Assembly (NCBI GenBank): GCA_029866005.1
Contig: JARXAE010000023.1
Location: 1-64,000 of the forward strand
Origin: Fimbriimonas sp.
GTDB lineage: Bacteria; Armatimonadota; Fimbriimonadia; Fimbriimonadales; Fimbriimonadaceae
Direction: 5' to 3'
Length of the DNA: 64,000 nucleotides
The notes beneath the pieces were generated by a model. It did not search any database. It saw nothing but the letters and a program-made list of their open reading frames with translations, and was not told where the DNA came from. The translations under genes were made by a program, and so were the position numbers. Below are positions 1 through 10,096 of the stretch, in pieces (position 1 is the first letter of the stretch; each line of letters starts with the position of its first letter).

Positions 1-459
1 GGTCAAGTCAAACACTGGATTGCCCGTTTCGCGATCGAACCGCACAAACTTAGATTGAAAGAACTTAGTCGCAACCGTCGGTGTCAACATTCCAAATTCA
101 AGAAATGTTTGCTTGCGGCCAGGCTCGTTCGTAACGTCGACTTTCTGGTTGATCTTCAGCTTTGGAATTCGGGTGACCTGGGTGTTTCCATTGACCAAAT
201 ATACAAACGTCGTGTCGTCGGCTTGCATATCGAGCCGAAGCTTAAACGGCTCTTTAGCCACAACTTTGAAGTTCTGGAACGACAGGTTCCGCTTGTAGTC
301 GTTATCGATCTTCGCCGCTTCGCTGACTTTAGCCTTCACGACCTTTCCCGTAAACGCCAAATCCCGCAGCCCAGGTTGGCAATAAGACTCAATATCCTTT
401 GACTGAAATCCGCCGACCAGAGCTGGAACAAGTACCGCTGCAAAAACCATTACAGTCAT
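1..459 (-). CDS. LolA-like exported protein, partial (C-terminus outside window)
   Basis: The minus strand is open from an ATG at 459 to the window edge, giving 153 residues with no stop. The product starts with a signal-peptide-like stretch (MTVMVFAAVLVPALVGGF). A beta-rich region follows, with phrases such as FKLRLDMQADDTTFVYLVNG and KFVRFDRETGN. Alternating hydrophobic strands and a substrate-reading phrase of this kind are typical of outer-membrane lipoprotein-sorting (LolA/LolB-like or DUF1571-like) proteins of diderm bacteria. A second in-frame ATG lies at 450. Because the 3' part is missing, the family call is tentative. It is divergent from the gene that starts at 500. Confidence 0.5.
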   Translation of the reverse strand, partial: MTVMVFAAVLVPALVGGFQSKDIESYCQPGLRDLAFTGKVVKAKVSEAAKIDNDYKRNLSFQNFKVVAKEPFKLRLDMQADDTTFVYLVNGNTQVTRIPKLKINQKVDVTNEPGRKQTFLEFGMLTPTVATKFFQSKFVRFDRETGNPVFDLT

Positions 460-499
460 TATGAACGTCTGAATCAGCCTAACGATTCGTATACAATCT

Positions 500-1534
500 G
501 TGAAAGCGATGCAAACGAGCGGGCCAATCAAGGATTTTGCAAAGTATGCCCAAGTATCGCAACAGCAATTCCTGCGCCCCCTAACGCCGTCCGAGCTGTC
601 GGATGCGTCGATCTTCGTCTATCGCCGCAGCTTCCGAAACATCGCCAGCCTCACCCTACTTCCTTCCCTCTTCGTCTCGGGGGTTGTGCTGGTGTTCTTC
701 CAGCTTCTCTATCCCTATCTGTTCCCAAAGAGCGAACAAGATACGGATATGGCCCTTCAAGTCCTCCAATCCACGATCCTGCTCGTCGGCGGCATCGGAC
801 TCAGCACGGTGGTCGCCCTTATCGGTCTTTCCCGAATCTGCTCTTACGCTCACATCCTTGCCGAAGCCGCCATACAGGATGAGATTCCAACTCAAAGTGA
901 GATCGAAAGCCGTGCCAAACCACTCTTCGGCAAAAGCTACCGACTGCTCATCCGTTCCAGCATCTTCAGCGTCGGAATCGCTTTTGCAAGCCTCCTCCCC
1001 TTGTTGATCAGTGGCATTTTTGGTGCCCTCACCGCGAGCTACAACTTGTATCCCGCTGTGGCGGTCGGGATATCGCTCGTCATCCTACCCATCGGCCTAA
1101 TACTCGCCTTGTCCCGTTTCTCTGTCGCTCTCGGGACGGTTAGCGTCGGCCTCGCCGAAAACGTCGAGCCAAAGGTCGCCCTCAAGAGAGCGCAATACCT
1201 CTTTGGAAGCAAAAGTCGACCGATGCCTAAGGCAAACCCTGCCGCGGGAGGAATCCTTGCCGGTCTCGGTCTCTACTTCATCCTCCGTCTCGGCTACAAC
1301 GCGGCGATGAGCGAACTCACCCTTAGCGACATCATCCTCTCCAAGATGCCCACAACTCTGCTTCGAGTGATCGCCGACACCACCCTCAGCCTCATCCCCG
1401 AGTTCCTATTTATCTTTCTCGTCCTACCCTTCGCCACCATCGCAGGTGCGCTTTACTACTACCAACGACGCATCGTCGTCGAAGGTCTGGACATCAAAAC
1501 CCTCTATGAAAAATTACCTGCGAATCGCCGTTAG
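500..1534 (+). CDS. Multi-pass membrane protein of unknown function
   Basis: Product of 344 aa with about six to seven hydrophobic segments, at roughly residues 48-75, 90-115, 155-180, 185-210, 250-270 and 300-320. A long cytoplasmic-looking linker carries charged residues around 120-150. The start is GTG at 500; ATG at 509 (MQTSGPIKDF) is an equally good alternative. It is the first gene of a co-directional run and overlaps the DUF4129 gene by 29 nt. I do not recognise a catalytic motif. Its position beside DUF4129 and DUF4350 genes suggests the envelope-associated cluster that often accompanies MoxR/DUF58 genes, but those partners are not in this window. Confidence 0.7.
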   Translation: MKAMQTSGPIKDFAKYAQVSQQQFLRPLTPSELSDASIFVYRRSFRNIASLTLLPSLFVSGVVLVFFQLLYPYLFPKSEQDTDMALQVLQSTILLVGGIGLSTVVALIGLSRICSYAHILAEAAIQDEIPTQSEIESRAKPLFGKSYRLLIRSSIFSVGIAFASLLPLLISGIFGALTASYNLYPAVAVGISLVILPIGLILALSRFSVALGTVSVGLAENVEPKVALKRAQYLFGSKSRPMPKANPAAGGILAGLGLYFILRLGYNAAMSELTLSDIILSKMPTTLLRVIADTTLSLIPEFLFIFLVLPFATIAGALYYYQRRIVVEGLDIKTLYEKLPANRR

Positions 1535-2453
1535 TCTCGGCGTGCTGCTTGCAGCCGCCTTCTGTTTCGGACAAGAGCCCAATGCAGATGACAGCTCTTG
1601 GGAGCCGATCCAGAAGATTGCCCGAGAAAAGGCTCCGGGCTGGGAAGAAGAGATCATCATGTCAATCGAAGAGGTTGACCAGTTTGCCGATGACCTCGAA
1701 GCCTACGAAGATCCAAGAGCCACACCGGTCAAGAAGAAGGAAGCCTGGACAAACATCCTCGCCCGAATTGATCGCTACGTCGATTCCGAAAACGTCGCCG
1801 CCCGACCCAACGCCACCAAAAAAGCGAGCGAAATCCTCGCCCGAACCGAGTTCAAGTCGATGAAGGACGCTCCCGGCAAGTCCTGGGTCCAGAGAATCCT
1901 CGACCGGCTCGATAAACTCCGAATGAAGGATCAGGATAAACCCGACCTTCCCAAATTCCCCGACATGCCCTGGCTGGCCGGCCTGCTCCGAGTAATGATG
2001 TACCTCATCCTCGCCACCGCAATCGGCCTCCTGGTCTGGCTACTCTCCAAGCTCAGACTGATGTCCGAAATGCGCCGAACCAAAGCCCGGAGCGGCGGAG
2101 GAATCCTCGAAGACGGCGAAGAACTACTCTCCGAAGACGAGTACCTCCGCAATGCCGACGAACTCATCGCCCAGGGCAAATTCCGCGAAGCCTGCCGTGC
2201 CCTCTACCTAGCCACCCTCGTCCGGCTCGACGCTGCCCGAATCGCCCGCCTCGAACCAACCCAGACCAACTGGGAACATCTTCGCCGAGTTGAGACCAGC
2301 CGTACTAAACCCGAAGGACTTGACTTCCGGACTCCGACTAAACTTTTCGATCACGCCTGGTACGGTTACACCGCCCGATCCGCCGCCGATGTCGAACCGT
2401 TCCGCCGTGCCTACATCGAAATCAAACAGCTCACCGAGGTGAAGGCAGCGTGA
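1506..2453 (+). CDS. DUF4129 domain membrane protein
   Basis: Product of 315 aa. I chose ATG 1506 because it gives a clean signal peptide (MKNYLRIAVSLGVLLAAAFCFGQ); reading further upstream yields only a shadow of the preceding gene. A charged extracytoplasmic region is followed by one membrane span near residues 160-185 (MYLILATAIGLLVWLLS). The C-terminal region carries the DUF4129 pattern: a helical repeat (FREACRALYLATLVRLD), then FDHAWYGYTARSAADVEPFR. DUF4129 proteins usually sit beside DUF4350, MoxR AAA+ and DUF58 genes. Here the DUF4350 gene follows directly with a GTGA overlap, indicating translational coupling. Function is unknown; an envelope role is inferred from context. Confidence 0.8.
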   Translation: MKNYLRIAVSLGVLLAAAFCFGQEPNADDSSWEPIQKIAREKAPGWEEEIIMSIEEVDQFADDLEAYEDPRATPVKKKEAWTNILARIDRYVDSENVAARPNATKKASEILARTEFKSMKDAPGKSWVQRILDRLDKLRMKDQDKPDLPKFPDMPWLAGLLRVMMYLILATAIGLLVWLLSKLRLMSEMRRTKARSGGGILEDGEELLSEDEYLRNADELIAQGKFREACRALYLATLVRLDAARIARLEPTQTNWEHLRRVETSRTKPEGLDFRTPTKLFDHAWYGYTARSAADVEPFRRAYIEIKQLTEVKAA

Positions 2454-3550
2454 GAGCCAAGATCGCCATTTGGCTCTTTGTCATTTTGCTCCTCGGTGTC
2501 GCCGTAGTCCAGAGCGGGCGCTACAGCTTCGACATGGATCATGGGCTCGAAAAAACTGGATCCAACGGCACTGCTGCCTTCGCGGCTTTGGTCAAGGAGA
2601 CCTTTCCCGGCACCAAAATCGCTGACCGAGTTCCAAAGGATAAGAGTCTGATCGTGATTCCCTTCACCACTGAATTCAGCGACGATCTCCGTGACTTCTT
2701 CCGCAAAAAGGCTCCCGCAGGAACCTATGTGCTTTTCAGGATATCGCGTTTCCAGGACGACAAAGCTCAGAGCCCGACAGGAGCAACCAACACAGCCAGC
2801 GGCAAAAGCCTAGGGCAGCTCACGGGGTACTCCAACGAGTGGAACCCCTCTTTCAGCGATATCTTTAGCGACGCGGAGGAAGTCCCATCGCCCAAGAAAT
2901 GGTCACAATCGTTCCTAAAACTCCCCGAAGAATTAGACGTGATTTCCGCCGAAACTGACCAGGGCACGATTGCGAGCATGCAACACGCAGGCGACAAGAC
3001 CCTTTACTACTTTGAGCAAGCCTCCCATATCACGAATGGACACCTCGCTAAGGCGAACAACGCCGACATCTACCTCGGCTTCATAGAATCTGCCAATAAG
3101 CAGAACCGCCCGATTACCCTGGTCAGCTCCTATCTCAACGCTGCCACTCAACAAGGTCTCATCGAGCGCCTCGGCCCTGTCTTCCACTCCGCTTGGAACC
3201 AGTTCCTGGTCCTCCTCGCCGTCGTTTTCCTCACTCTCAACATCCGTTTCGGCAAGCCTCCCGAGCCCCGTGCCGAGCAGCGTTCCAGCCGAGAACTCGT
3301 CGATGGCGTCGGAAACCTCGCCAAGCGCAAGGCTCTCGGACGTTGGGCGCTTCAATGCGTCTACAACCAGACGATGCTCGAGCTCGAACGACGACACCGG
3401 ACCAGCCGACAACAACTGCTGAACCGCCCCGAAGACTTTCTCACCCCTGACCAAGCCAGCGCCCTCATCGAGTCGCAATCCGCACTGAGCAAAGACCTTT
3501 CCGCAAAAGACGCTCTGAACATCTCGCGTCGCCTCCGAAGACTGGTATAA
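2450..3550 (+). CDS. DUF4350 domain membrane protein
   Basis: Product of 366 aa starting at GTG 2450 inside the stop of the DUF4129 gene (GTGA overlap). An N-terminal membrane anchor (IAIWLFVILLLGVAVVQSG) precedes a region reading GTAAFAALVKETFPG, the usual beginning of DUF4350. The extracytoplasmic part resembles a Rossmann-like fold. A second span near residues 240-262 (WNQFLVLLAVVFLTLNI) leads to a cytoplasmic helical tail rich in Arg and Leu. The pairing with DUF4129 is the standard gene neighbourhood of this family. No enzymatic motif is visible. Confidence 0.8.
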   Translation: MRAKIAIWLFVILLLGVAVVQSGRYSFDMDHGLEKTGSNGTAAFAALVKETFPGTKIADRVPKDKSLIVIPFTTEFSDDLRDFFRKKAPAGTYVLFRISRFQDDKAQSPTGATNTASGKSLGQLTGYSNEWNPSFSDIFSDAEEVPSPKKWSQSFLKLPEELDVISAETDQGTIASMQHAGDKTLYYFEQASHITNGHLAKANNADIYLGFIESANKQNRPITLVSSYLNAATQQGLIERLGPVFHSAWNQFLVLLAVVFLTLNIRFGKPPEPRAEQRSSRELVDGVGNLAKRKALGRWALQCVYNQTMLELERRHRTSRQQLLNRPEDFLTPDQASALIESQSALSKDLSAKDALNISRRLRRLV

Positions 3551-3557
3551 CCAACCT

Positions 3558-3923
3558 ATGAAAGCCGTACTTTCCGTAGGTTTCGCCATCCTTTGCGCCA
3601 TCGGTCTGAGCCAAGGCGCACCGGCCCAAGTGAACGCCGAAAAGCTCGCTAAGCTCAAGAAGACCTACGAAACCGCCAAAGCCGCTTCGGTCAAGAAGCC
3701 CAAGGACACCAAGCTCAAAAAGGCATACGAAGACGCTGCTCTCGGCTACGGACTCGGCTGTATGTACAGCGAACTCCCACCTCGCGAGAAGTACGTTTCG
3801 GCTCTGCGTTATCTCCGCGAAACCGTCAAAATCAACCCGAAGAACAAAGTCGCAAATGAACAGATCAAGATGATCGAAGATATCTACAAGCAAATGGGAC
3901 GCCCTGTTCCAAAAACCGACTAA
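3558..3923 (+). CDS. Small exported helical-repeat (TPR-like) protein
   Basis: Product of 121 aa with a signal peptide (MKAVLSVGFAILCAIGLSQGAPAQ). A lysine-rich helical segment follows, and then one recognisable TPR-like unit (YVSALRYLRETVKINPKNKVANEQI) near residues 75-105. It begins 7 nt after the DUF4350 gene, so it probably belongs to the same transcript. Single TPR-like proteins of this kind are usually periplasmic scaffolds; no specific partner can be named. Confidence 0.7.
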   Translation: MKAVLSVGFAILCAIGLSQGAPAQVNAEKLAKLKKTYETAKAASVKKPKDTKLKKAYEDAALGYGLGCMYSELPPREKYVSALRYLRETVKINPKNKVANEQIKMIEDIYKQMGRPVPKTD

Positions 3924-3947
3924 TCTCCGAAAACTGATTAACGAATC

Positions 3948-5765
3948 GTGGCGCAACTCGACGCTGAGCAGCAACTAACCCTTTTTCGTGCCTACACCAA
4001 GTGGATGGCACTGCTCCTCAGCGTCCTCATACTTGTCCCAACCCTCCTGGGGTTCGCTCTCAAACCTGCAGGTCTGTACCTGGGAATCCAGTACAACTTC
4101 GATGACCATTTGGTCTACGCGGGTTGGATGCGCCAGGCAATGGAAGGACGATTCCTGTTTGAAAACCGGTTCACCACCGACCCCCAACCTGGCCTTACCC
4201 TCCACCTTTATTTCTTGGTGCTGGGATGGATCGCCAAAGTCGTCGGAATCCCCGTCGCCATGCACGCAGCGCGAGTCGGCTTCACCTACCTCTCCGTGAT
4301 CCTACTAGGACGCCTCCTTGAAGCCGTCTCAAACGACAACTTCCAACGCAAAATCGCTCTTGCGCTCGCTATCTTCGGCGGAGGACTCGGCTTCGCGGTC
4401 TGGCACAACTTTGGAGTCGCCATTGTCAAACCTGTTGGAGGTCCCCTTGCTGGTTGGATGCTCTCCCGCCTCCCCACCGACGTCTGGCAACCCGAAGGCT
4501 ACTTCTTTTACTCTGCCCTGACCAACAGCCTTTTCATGGTGAGCCTCTGCCTCATTCTAGGAACCTTTCTGAACGTCTTGCAAGCCAAATCCAGCAAAGC
4601 TGCGATCCTGCGCGGCGCACTCTGCTTTGGCGTATTGATGAACATCCATAGCTACGACGTTTTGCTCGTCTCGCTCGTCATGCTCGGAGTCCCCGTCGCC
4701 CTTTTCAAATCTGAGACTCTCTCCAAACAGTGGGTTTTAAGGGCACTCATGATCGCGCTCGGAGCCTTACCATTTGCCCTCTGGTTTGTTTACGTTCTCA
4801 AAAATGACCCCGTTTTCCAGGCCCGCGCCGCCACCCTTACCTACTCACCAAATTTCCGGCAACTCATTTTCGGCTTCATTCCGCTCATCTTCTTCGGCTT
4901 CTTCGCCCTCGGCAAGGCAAACAAGAACCAACAAGCCGGGCTCGTGGCTCTTGCTCTGCTCATCGTCGGGCTCTTCACCTACTCCGCGAATCCCGAATTC
5001 CTCAAAGACGGCTATTTCCTCACCCCCGTCACGTTCGGTATTTGTTTCGTAGGCATCCTCGCGATCATCTTTCTCCAAAGGCAAAATCAAGCTGCGTTTG
5101 CAATCATCCTTTGTTGGGCGCTCGTCGGCCTCATCGCCCCCTACTTCCCCGCGCTCTTCCAGCGAAAACTCACGATGATGCTTGGGATTCCCTGGGGAAT
5201 CCTTGCCGGCATGGGCATTGCCAATCTCATCGCTCAACGGGAGCGCGGGCAGCGAAACTTGCTGAGCTCTCTCGTGATTCTCATCTGCTCTGCCACGGGA
5301 ATTCAGTGGGTTCAACGCGAGATCACCCTGGCGCGAAACAACGTGAGCAACACCACGGTTCACGCCGTCACTCAACCCCCCGAAGTCGCGAAAATGATCG
5401 AAGTTCTCGCCCCGCTCGGTCGAGACGCCATCATCGCAAGTCTTCCCGGCTCCCCGGCTCCGGCCATGGACGAGGCTGGCAACGGGATCGTCGACATCTA
5501 CAATACGCCTGCGATCCCCGACCTCAATCCTGTTCTCGTAGGGTTAGCCGGCTCAAAAGCCTACGCCGGACACTGGAGTGAGACCCCCGCCTACGGGGAG
5601 CGCCGAAACAAACTGGTCGAAGCAGTGAGATCAAGCAGCCCTGCCACCGCTCTGAAAGCACTGGGAATAACCCACTACGTCCATTTCAAGCCCATAAGCT
5701 CAATCGCCGCCCCCCAAGGAGAAACCTTGGTGGACGGCGAAACATTTGCTTTGATTAAGCTTTAG
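3948..5765 (+). CDS. Polytopic membrane protein, GT-C glycosyltransferase-like
   Basis: Product of 605 aa from a GTG start at 3948, with ten or more hydrophobic segments through residue 460 and a soluble C-terminal domain of about 140 residues. An acidic pair in the first extracytoplasmic loop (YNFDDHLVYAGWMRQAMEG, near residues 48-66) is followed by a Phe-rich loop, as in GT-C family transferases that use polyprenyl-linked sugars. The C-terminal part contains an apparent nucleotide or sugar contact region (DIYNTPAIPDLNPVLVG). No close family is recognised. It ends 4 nt into the 3' end of the convergent sdhC gene. The transferase role is inferred from architecture only. Confidence 0.6.
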   Translation: MAQLDAEQQLTLFRAYTKWMALLLSVLILVPTLLGFALKPAGLYLGIQYNFDDHLVYAGWMRQAMEGRFLFENRFTTDPQPGLTLHLYFLVLGWIAKVVGIPVAMHAARVGFTYLSVILLGRLLEAVSNDNFQRKIALALAIFGGGLGFAVWHNFGVAIVKPVGGPLAGWMLSRLPTDVWQPEGYFFYSALTNSLFMVSLCLILGTFLNVLQAKSSKAAILRGALCFGVLMNIHSYDVLLVSLVMLGVPVALFKSETLSKQWVLRALMIALGALPFALWFVYVLKNDPVFQARAATLTYSPNFRQLIFGFIPLIFFGFFALGKANKNQQAGLVALALLIVGLFTYSANPEFLKDGYFLTPVTFGICFVGILAIIFLQRQNQAAFAIILCWALVGLIAPYFPALFQRKLTMMLGIPWGILAGMGIANLIAQRERGQRNLLSSLVILICSATGIQWVQREITLARNNVSNTTVHAVTQPPEVAKMIEVLAPLGRDAIIASLPGSPAPAMDEAGNGIVDIYNTPAIPDLNPVLVGLAGSKAYAGHWSETPAYGERRNKLVEAVRSSSPATALKALGITHYVHFKPISSIAAPQGETLVDGETFALIKL

Positions 5766-6475
5766 CGACCCGCAACTGAAATCGGGCGGACTACCGAAGC
5801 GGTCTCTCCCTCAACCTTCGCTGCACCTGGCTTGTGAATCAAGAATCCAACAATGACGCCCCACCCGAGAAGTGTTAGGCCAACAAAAATCAAAGCGGAC
5901 AACTTCTGAATTCTGGTTTGAGCTTCGTCCGATACGGTGATGCCCCATCGGATGCAGAAATTCCAGATCCCGTACCCGAGGTGGTAAGACGAAGCCAAAA
6001 TCCCGGTCGCGTAGACCAAAATCCAAAGTGGATTCTGGAAGAACTCGTGCCAAGCCGCATACTTCAGCCGCTCAACATCTCCGGTCGCATACTTGTAACC
6101 GGTCGTCGACAACGAGTGATAAATCAAGAACGCAAAAATCGCCAATCCTGAGGCACGCTGAAGGAAAAACATTCGGTTGTGCGACCACTTGTACTTCTCC
6201 GTGAAATAGTTATTCTCCGATCGAGCGGCGATGAAAACTCCGTAGATGGCGTGGAACAGCAAAGGGATCCAGATGGCGACAACTTCCATCGTAAGCAAGA
6301 CATGCTTTGGAATTCCTTCAAAGAATGCAATGACTCCGTCGAACTGAGCTTCACCCGCAATCGCAAAGCTGTTGAGCGCAAGGTGCTGGACCATGTAGTA
6401 GCCCACGGGAATCACGCCTGTGATCGAGTGGATGCGGTGCAGAACGTAGTTTTCCTTTGTAAGCGACAGTGCCAT
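5762..6475 (-). CDS. sdhC: Succinate dehydrogenase cytochrome b558 subunit (SdhC)
   Basis: Product of 237 aa of the Bacteroidetes/Bacillus b558 type: one polypeptide with five membrane spans that anchors the flavoprotein and iron-sulfur subunits and binds heme b. Heme-ligand-type histidines are visible in HRIHSITGVIPVGYYMVQHL (near residues 13-32), LLFHAIYGVF, FLIYHSLS and SYHLGYGIWNF. The length fits this single-anchor family rather than the separate SdhC/SdhD type. No sdhA or sdhB gene is adjacent: upstream is the divergent enolase gene and downstream is a convergent unrelated gene. Confidence 0.9.
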   Translation of the reverse strand: MALSLTKENYVLHRIHSITGVIPVGYYMVQHLALNSFAIAGEAQFDGVIAFFEGIPKHVLLTMEVVAIWIPLLFHAIYGVFIAARSENNYFTEKYKWSHNRMFFLQRASGLAIFAFLIYHSLSTTGYKYATGDVERLKYAAWHEFFQNPLWILVYATGILASSYHLGYGIWNFCIRWGITVSDEAQTRIQKLSALIFVGLTLLGWGVIVGFLIHKPGAAKVEGETASVVRPISVAGR

Positions 6476-7820
<1,345 letters not shown>

Positions 7821-8168
7821 GAACCAAATCATCAAACACCTGTGCCCAGGCAGCGGCTCCGCCGCGCAGGGCACGGGTCCCGAGGCAGCTTCGGTTCCAG
7901 AGCGAATGCGTCGGATCCGGAGATGTCTCGGGGGGGTTTGGCCTTGGGCAAGCGCAGAGACGCCAACCCAAGAAACTCAACCAATGGTTGACAAAAGCCC
8001 TCAAACATCGCCTAGTAAGTGATGATCAAAATCACAAGGCACCCAAGAACAAACTCCACAGAATCCCCAGCTGGAAAACCCCGCCCTTTAGCGCCCCTCT
8101 TTCGAAGAAATATTCAAGAGTTTGAACCTAGACTGCCCCACAAACTCTACACACGTCACTCAGCAAAA
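7821..8168. other. Convergent intergenic region after eno and wzt
   Basis: 348 nt without a supported gene. It holds a strong GC-rich hairpin at 7842-7874: an outer GTGCCC/GGGCAC pair and an inner GCGGC-TCC-GCCGC stem. There is no U-run, so a terminator role for eno is uncertain. Its right end contains a copy of a dispersed repeat (8093-8164) that recurs 33 kb away. Short open frames across the stretch look like chance. Confidence 0.6.
8093..8164 (-). repeat. Dispersed gene-end repeat, copy A
   Basis: Read on the minus strand just after the wzt stop, this segment contains the motif GTAGAGTTKGTGGGGCAGT followed by a TAGGTTCAA block, an A/T-rich spacer and GAGGGGC. The same order of blocks occurs at 41062-41134, again just 3' of a minus-strand gene. 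By eye the core from 8121 to 8155 differs at only about five positions between copies. It is non-coding. Confidence 0.6.
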
Positions 8169-8900
8169 CTAGCCGCGCCGCACATATTCAGCAATCACCG
8201 ACGCCGGCTCGCCTTCCATCTCAACCAGACCGTCCTTCAGCCAAACGACCCGGTCCGCGAACTTCTCAACCGTCGGCAGTTGGTGCGAAACCAACAAAAT
8301 CGCCCCGCCATCTCGCCGAAACTGCTCGACCCGTTCCAAGCACTTTTGCTCAAACCGCTGGTCGCCCACGGCCAGAACTTCGTCAACAATCAAAACCTCG
8401 GCATCCACATGGATCGCAATCGCGAACCCAAGCCTCGCCATCATGCCGCTCGAATAGGTTCGAACCGGAGCCTCGATCGCATCCCCGAGCTCCGAAAACT
8501 CAACAATCGAATCCAACCTCTGCCGAACCTGCTCGCGCGTCAAACCAAGAATCACGGCGTTGAAGTAGATGTTCTCCAGCCCAGAAAGGTCGTTGTGAAA
8601 CCCTGCCCCAAGCTCTAACAAAGGCGCAACCCGACCCTTGACCTCCAAGGTCCCAGACGAAGGGAGATAAATCCGAGCCAACAAAGACAACAAGGTTGAC
8701 TTCCCTGCCCCGTTCTTTCCAATCACCGCCACGCACTCGCCGCCCCGTACATCCAAGGAGACCCCCTTTAGAACCTCAAGGTGAACGTAAGTCCGCTTCC
8801 GCCAAAAAAGCAACAACGACTTAATCGACGCAATCCCCGAATGCGAAACTACAAACTGCTTCCGCAAATCCCGAATCGAAACCTTGACGTCCCCAATCAT
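8169..8900 (-). CDS. wzt: Polysaccharide ABC transporter ATP-binding protein (Wzt-like)
   Basis: Product of 243 aa. I placed the start at ATG 8900 because it overlaps the permease stop as ATGA and begins MIGDVKVSIRDLRKQF; upstream reading is permease shadow. Walker A is GKNGAGKSTLLSLLARI, the signature is TYSSGMMARLGFAIA, Walker B is VLIVDEVLAVGD, and the switch His is in LLVSHQLPTV. The C-terminal carbohydrate-recognition domain of long Wzt proteins is absent, so it is the short TagH/KpsT-like form. With Wzm it would export an undecaprenyl-linked polysaccharide across the inner membrane. Confidence 0.92.
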   Translation of the reverse strand: MIGDVKVSIRDLRKQFVVSHSGIASIKSLLLFWRKRTYVHLEVLKGVSLDVRGGECVAVIGKNGAGKSTLLSLLARIYLPSSGTLEVKGRVAPLLELGAGFHNDLSGLENIYFNAVILGLTREQVRQRLDSIVEFSELGDAIEAPVRTYSSGMMARLGFAIAIHVDAEVLIVDEVLAVGDQRFEQKCLERVEQFRRDGGAILLVSHQLPTVEKFADRVVWLKDGLVEMEGEPASVIAEYVRRG

Positions 8901-9754
8901 GGCCGCTCCACAAACTTCCATTTCAACCGGTTGAACAGCCAATAGCCGAACAAGAAAACGAAGACCGCACCGACGCTATGGACCGCCAGATACTTCCATG
9001 GCATCCCCGTCGGCAACCCCATTCCACCCGCCGACATCGTCGGAACCGGAGCAACTAGAGCCTTGCGATATGCCACACACTGAACCGCAACCGGATTCAA
9101 CATGTAGAGTTTGAACAGCAACCACCCGCTAGCGTGGTTCCTCGGCGAGTTCGCCACCTGCTCTACAAAGTAGACAATCGGACAAAGGTACATCAGCAGA
9201 TAGAGCCCAATCTGAACGATGTACTTTACGTCCTCATAGAACGTATTCAGCGCTGAAACGATAAACGAAATTCCCGTAGCGAACAATGTCGAGACGATCA
9301 GCAAGAACGGCAAATAGATCGTTCCAATTTGAAAGGGAAACACTCGAGGATCGCGGAGGTAACCGAGGAACATGAGCCCAAACATGATCAGAAACCCGAT
9401 CGCCAGGTGAATCATATTTGCGATCACTGCTGCCAACGGCAGAATCTCCCGTGGGAAGTAGATCTTCTTGATCAGCCCGTACTGGTTCAAGATCGACTGC
9501 GCCGAATCCAAAACGCTCGACTGGAAAAAGATAAACGGCAGATAGGCCGCCAGCATGTAAACCGTAAAGCTCGGCACGTCCTGGCGAAGGAAGTTACTGA
9601 AAACGAAACTCATCACCGCGACCTGCGCCAATGGATTCAGAAACGACCAAAGCACACCCAGCGCCGAGTTCTTGTACCGAATCCGAAGTTCACGCTGGAC
9701 CATGACGTACAGCAACTCGCGATACCGCCAAAGCTCGGCAAAGTCTTTCCTCAA
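8897..9754 (-). CDS. wzm: Polysaccharide ABC transporter permease (Wzm-like)
   Basis: Product of 285 aa with about six membrane spans, of the ABC-2 export family. The N-terminus is characteristic: RYRELLYVMVQRELRIRYKNSALGVLWSFLNPL. The start is TTG at 9754, overlapping the stop of the preceding 108-aa gene (TTGA). It is translationally coupled to the ATPase gene by ATGA. Together they form an O-antigen/teichoic-type exporter. Glycosyltransferases for the exported glycan are not beside it, although an exopolysaccharide cluster lies at 57-64 kb. Confidence 0.92.
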   Translation of the reverse strand: MRKDFAELWRYRELLYVMVQRELRIRYKNSALGVLWSFLNPLAQVAVMSFVFSNFLRQDVPSFTVYMLAAYLPFIFFQSSVLDSAQSILNQYGLIKKIYFPREILPLAAVIANMIHLAIGFLIMFGLMFLGYLRDPRVFPFQIGTIYLPFLLIVSTLFATGISFIVSALNTFYEDVKYIVQIGLYLLMYLCPIVYFVEQVANSPRNHASGWLLFKLYMLNPVAVQCVAYRKALVAPVPTMSAGGMGLPTGMPWKYLAVHSVGAVFVFLFGYWLFNRLKWKFVERP

Positions 9755-10077
9755 CCCTCCACCTTCTTCAGGTTAATCACCCTCACCCAGGCGAACTGCC
9801 CACTTTTGGGGTCCGACACCACTCGCTTTCCACCAACGCCTAGTCCCCTCACCGCAAACTCTAACAACGAATTCGGCGTCGATGTCACTAAAATTTTCAT
9901 CGGCAGCCCTCTCTTCTTGGTATCCAGCAAAACAACGGCCTTACGTCCGATGATCCTCACATCGCAGACCGCAACGTACTTCGCCTCAACCTCAGGGAGC
10001 GTCCCTGTCTCATCCTCATCGACTAGGAAAAACGTCGGCGGAGTTTGGAGGGCGATGGCGAAAATTGCAGCAAGCAT
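9751..10077 (-). CDS. Small exported protein of unknown function
   Basis: Product of 108 aa starting MLAAIFAIALQTPPTFFLVDE, a probable signal peptide or membrane anchor. The remainder is a beta-rich domain with KAVVLLDTKKRGLPMKILVTSTPNS. It lies first in a three-gene unit with wzm and wzt (4-nt overlap), so co-expression with the exporter is likely. No family recognised. It is divergent from rbsK, whose start is 19 nt away. Confidence 0.6.
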   Translation of the reverse strand: MLAAIFAIALQTPPTFFLVDEDETGTLPEVEAKYVAVCDVRIIGRKAVVLLDTKKRGLPMKILVTSTPNSLLEFAVRGLGVGGKRVVSDPKSGQFAWVRVINLKKVEG

Positions 10078-10096
10078 CAGCTAAGATAAGCCTCGA

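Noticed and set aside
7842-7874. Rho-independent terminator of eno
   Set aside because: The hairpin is strong but is not followed by a T-run, so I list it only as a structure in the intergenic region.
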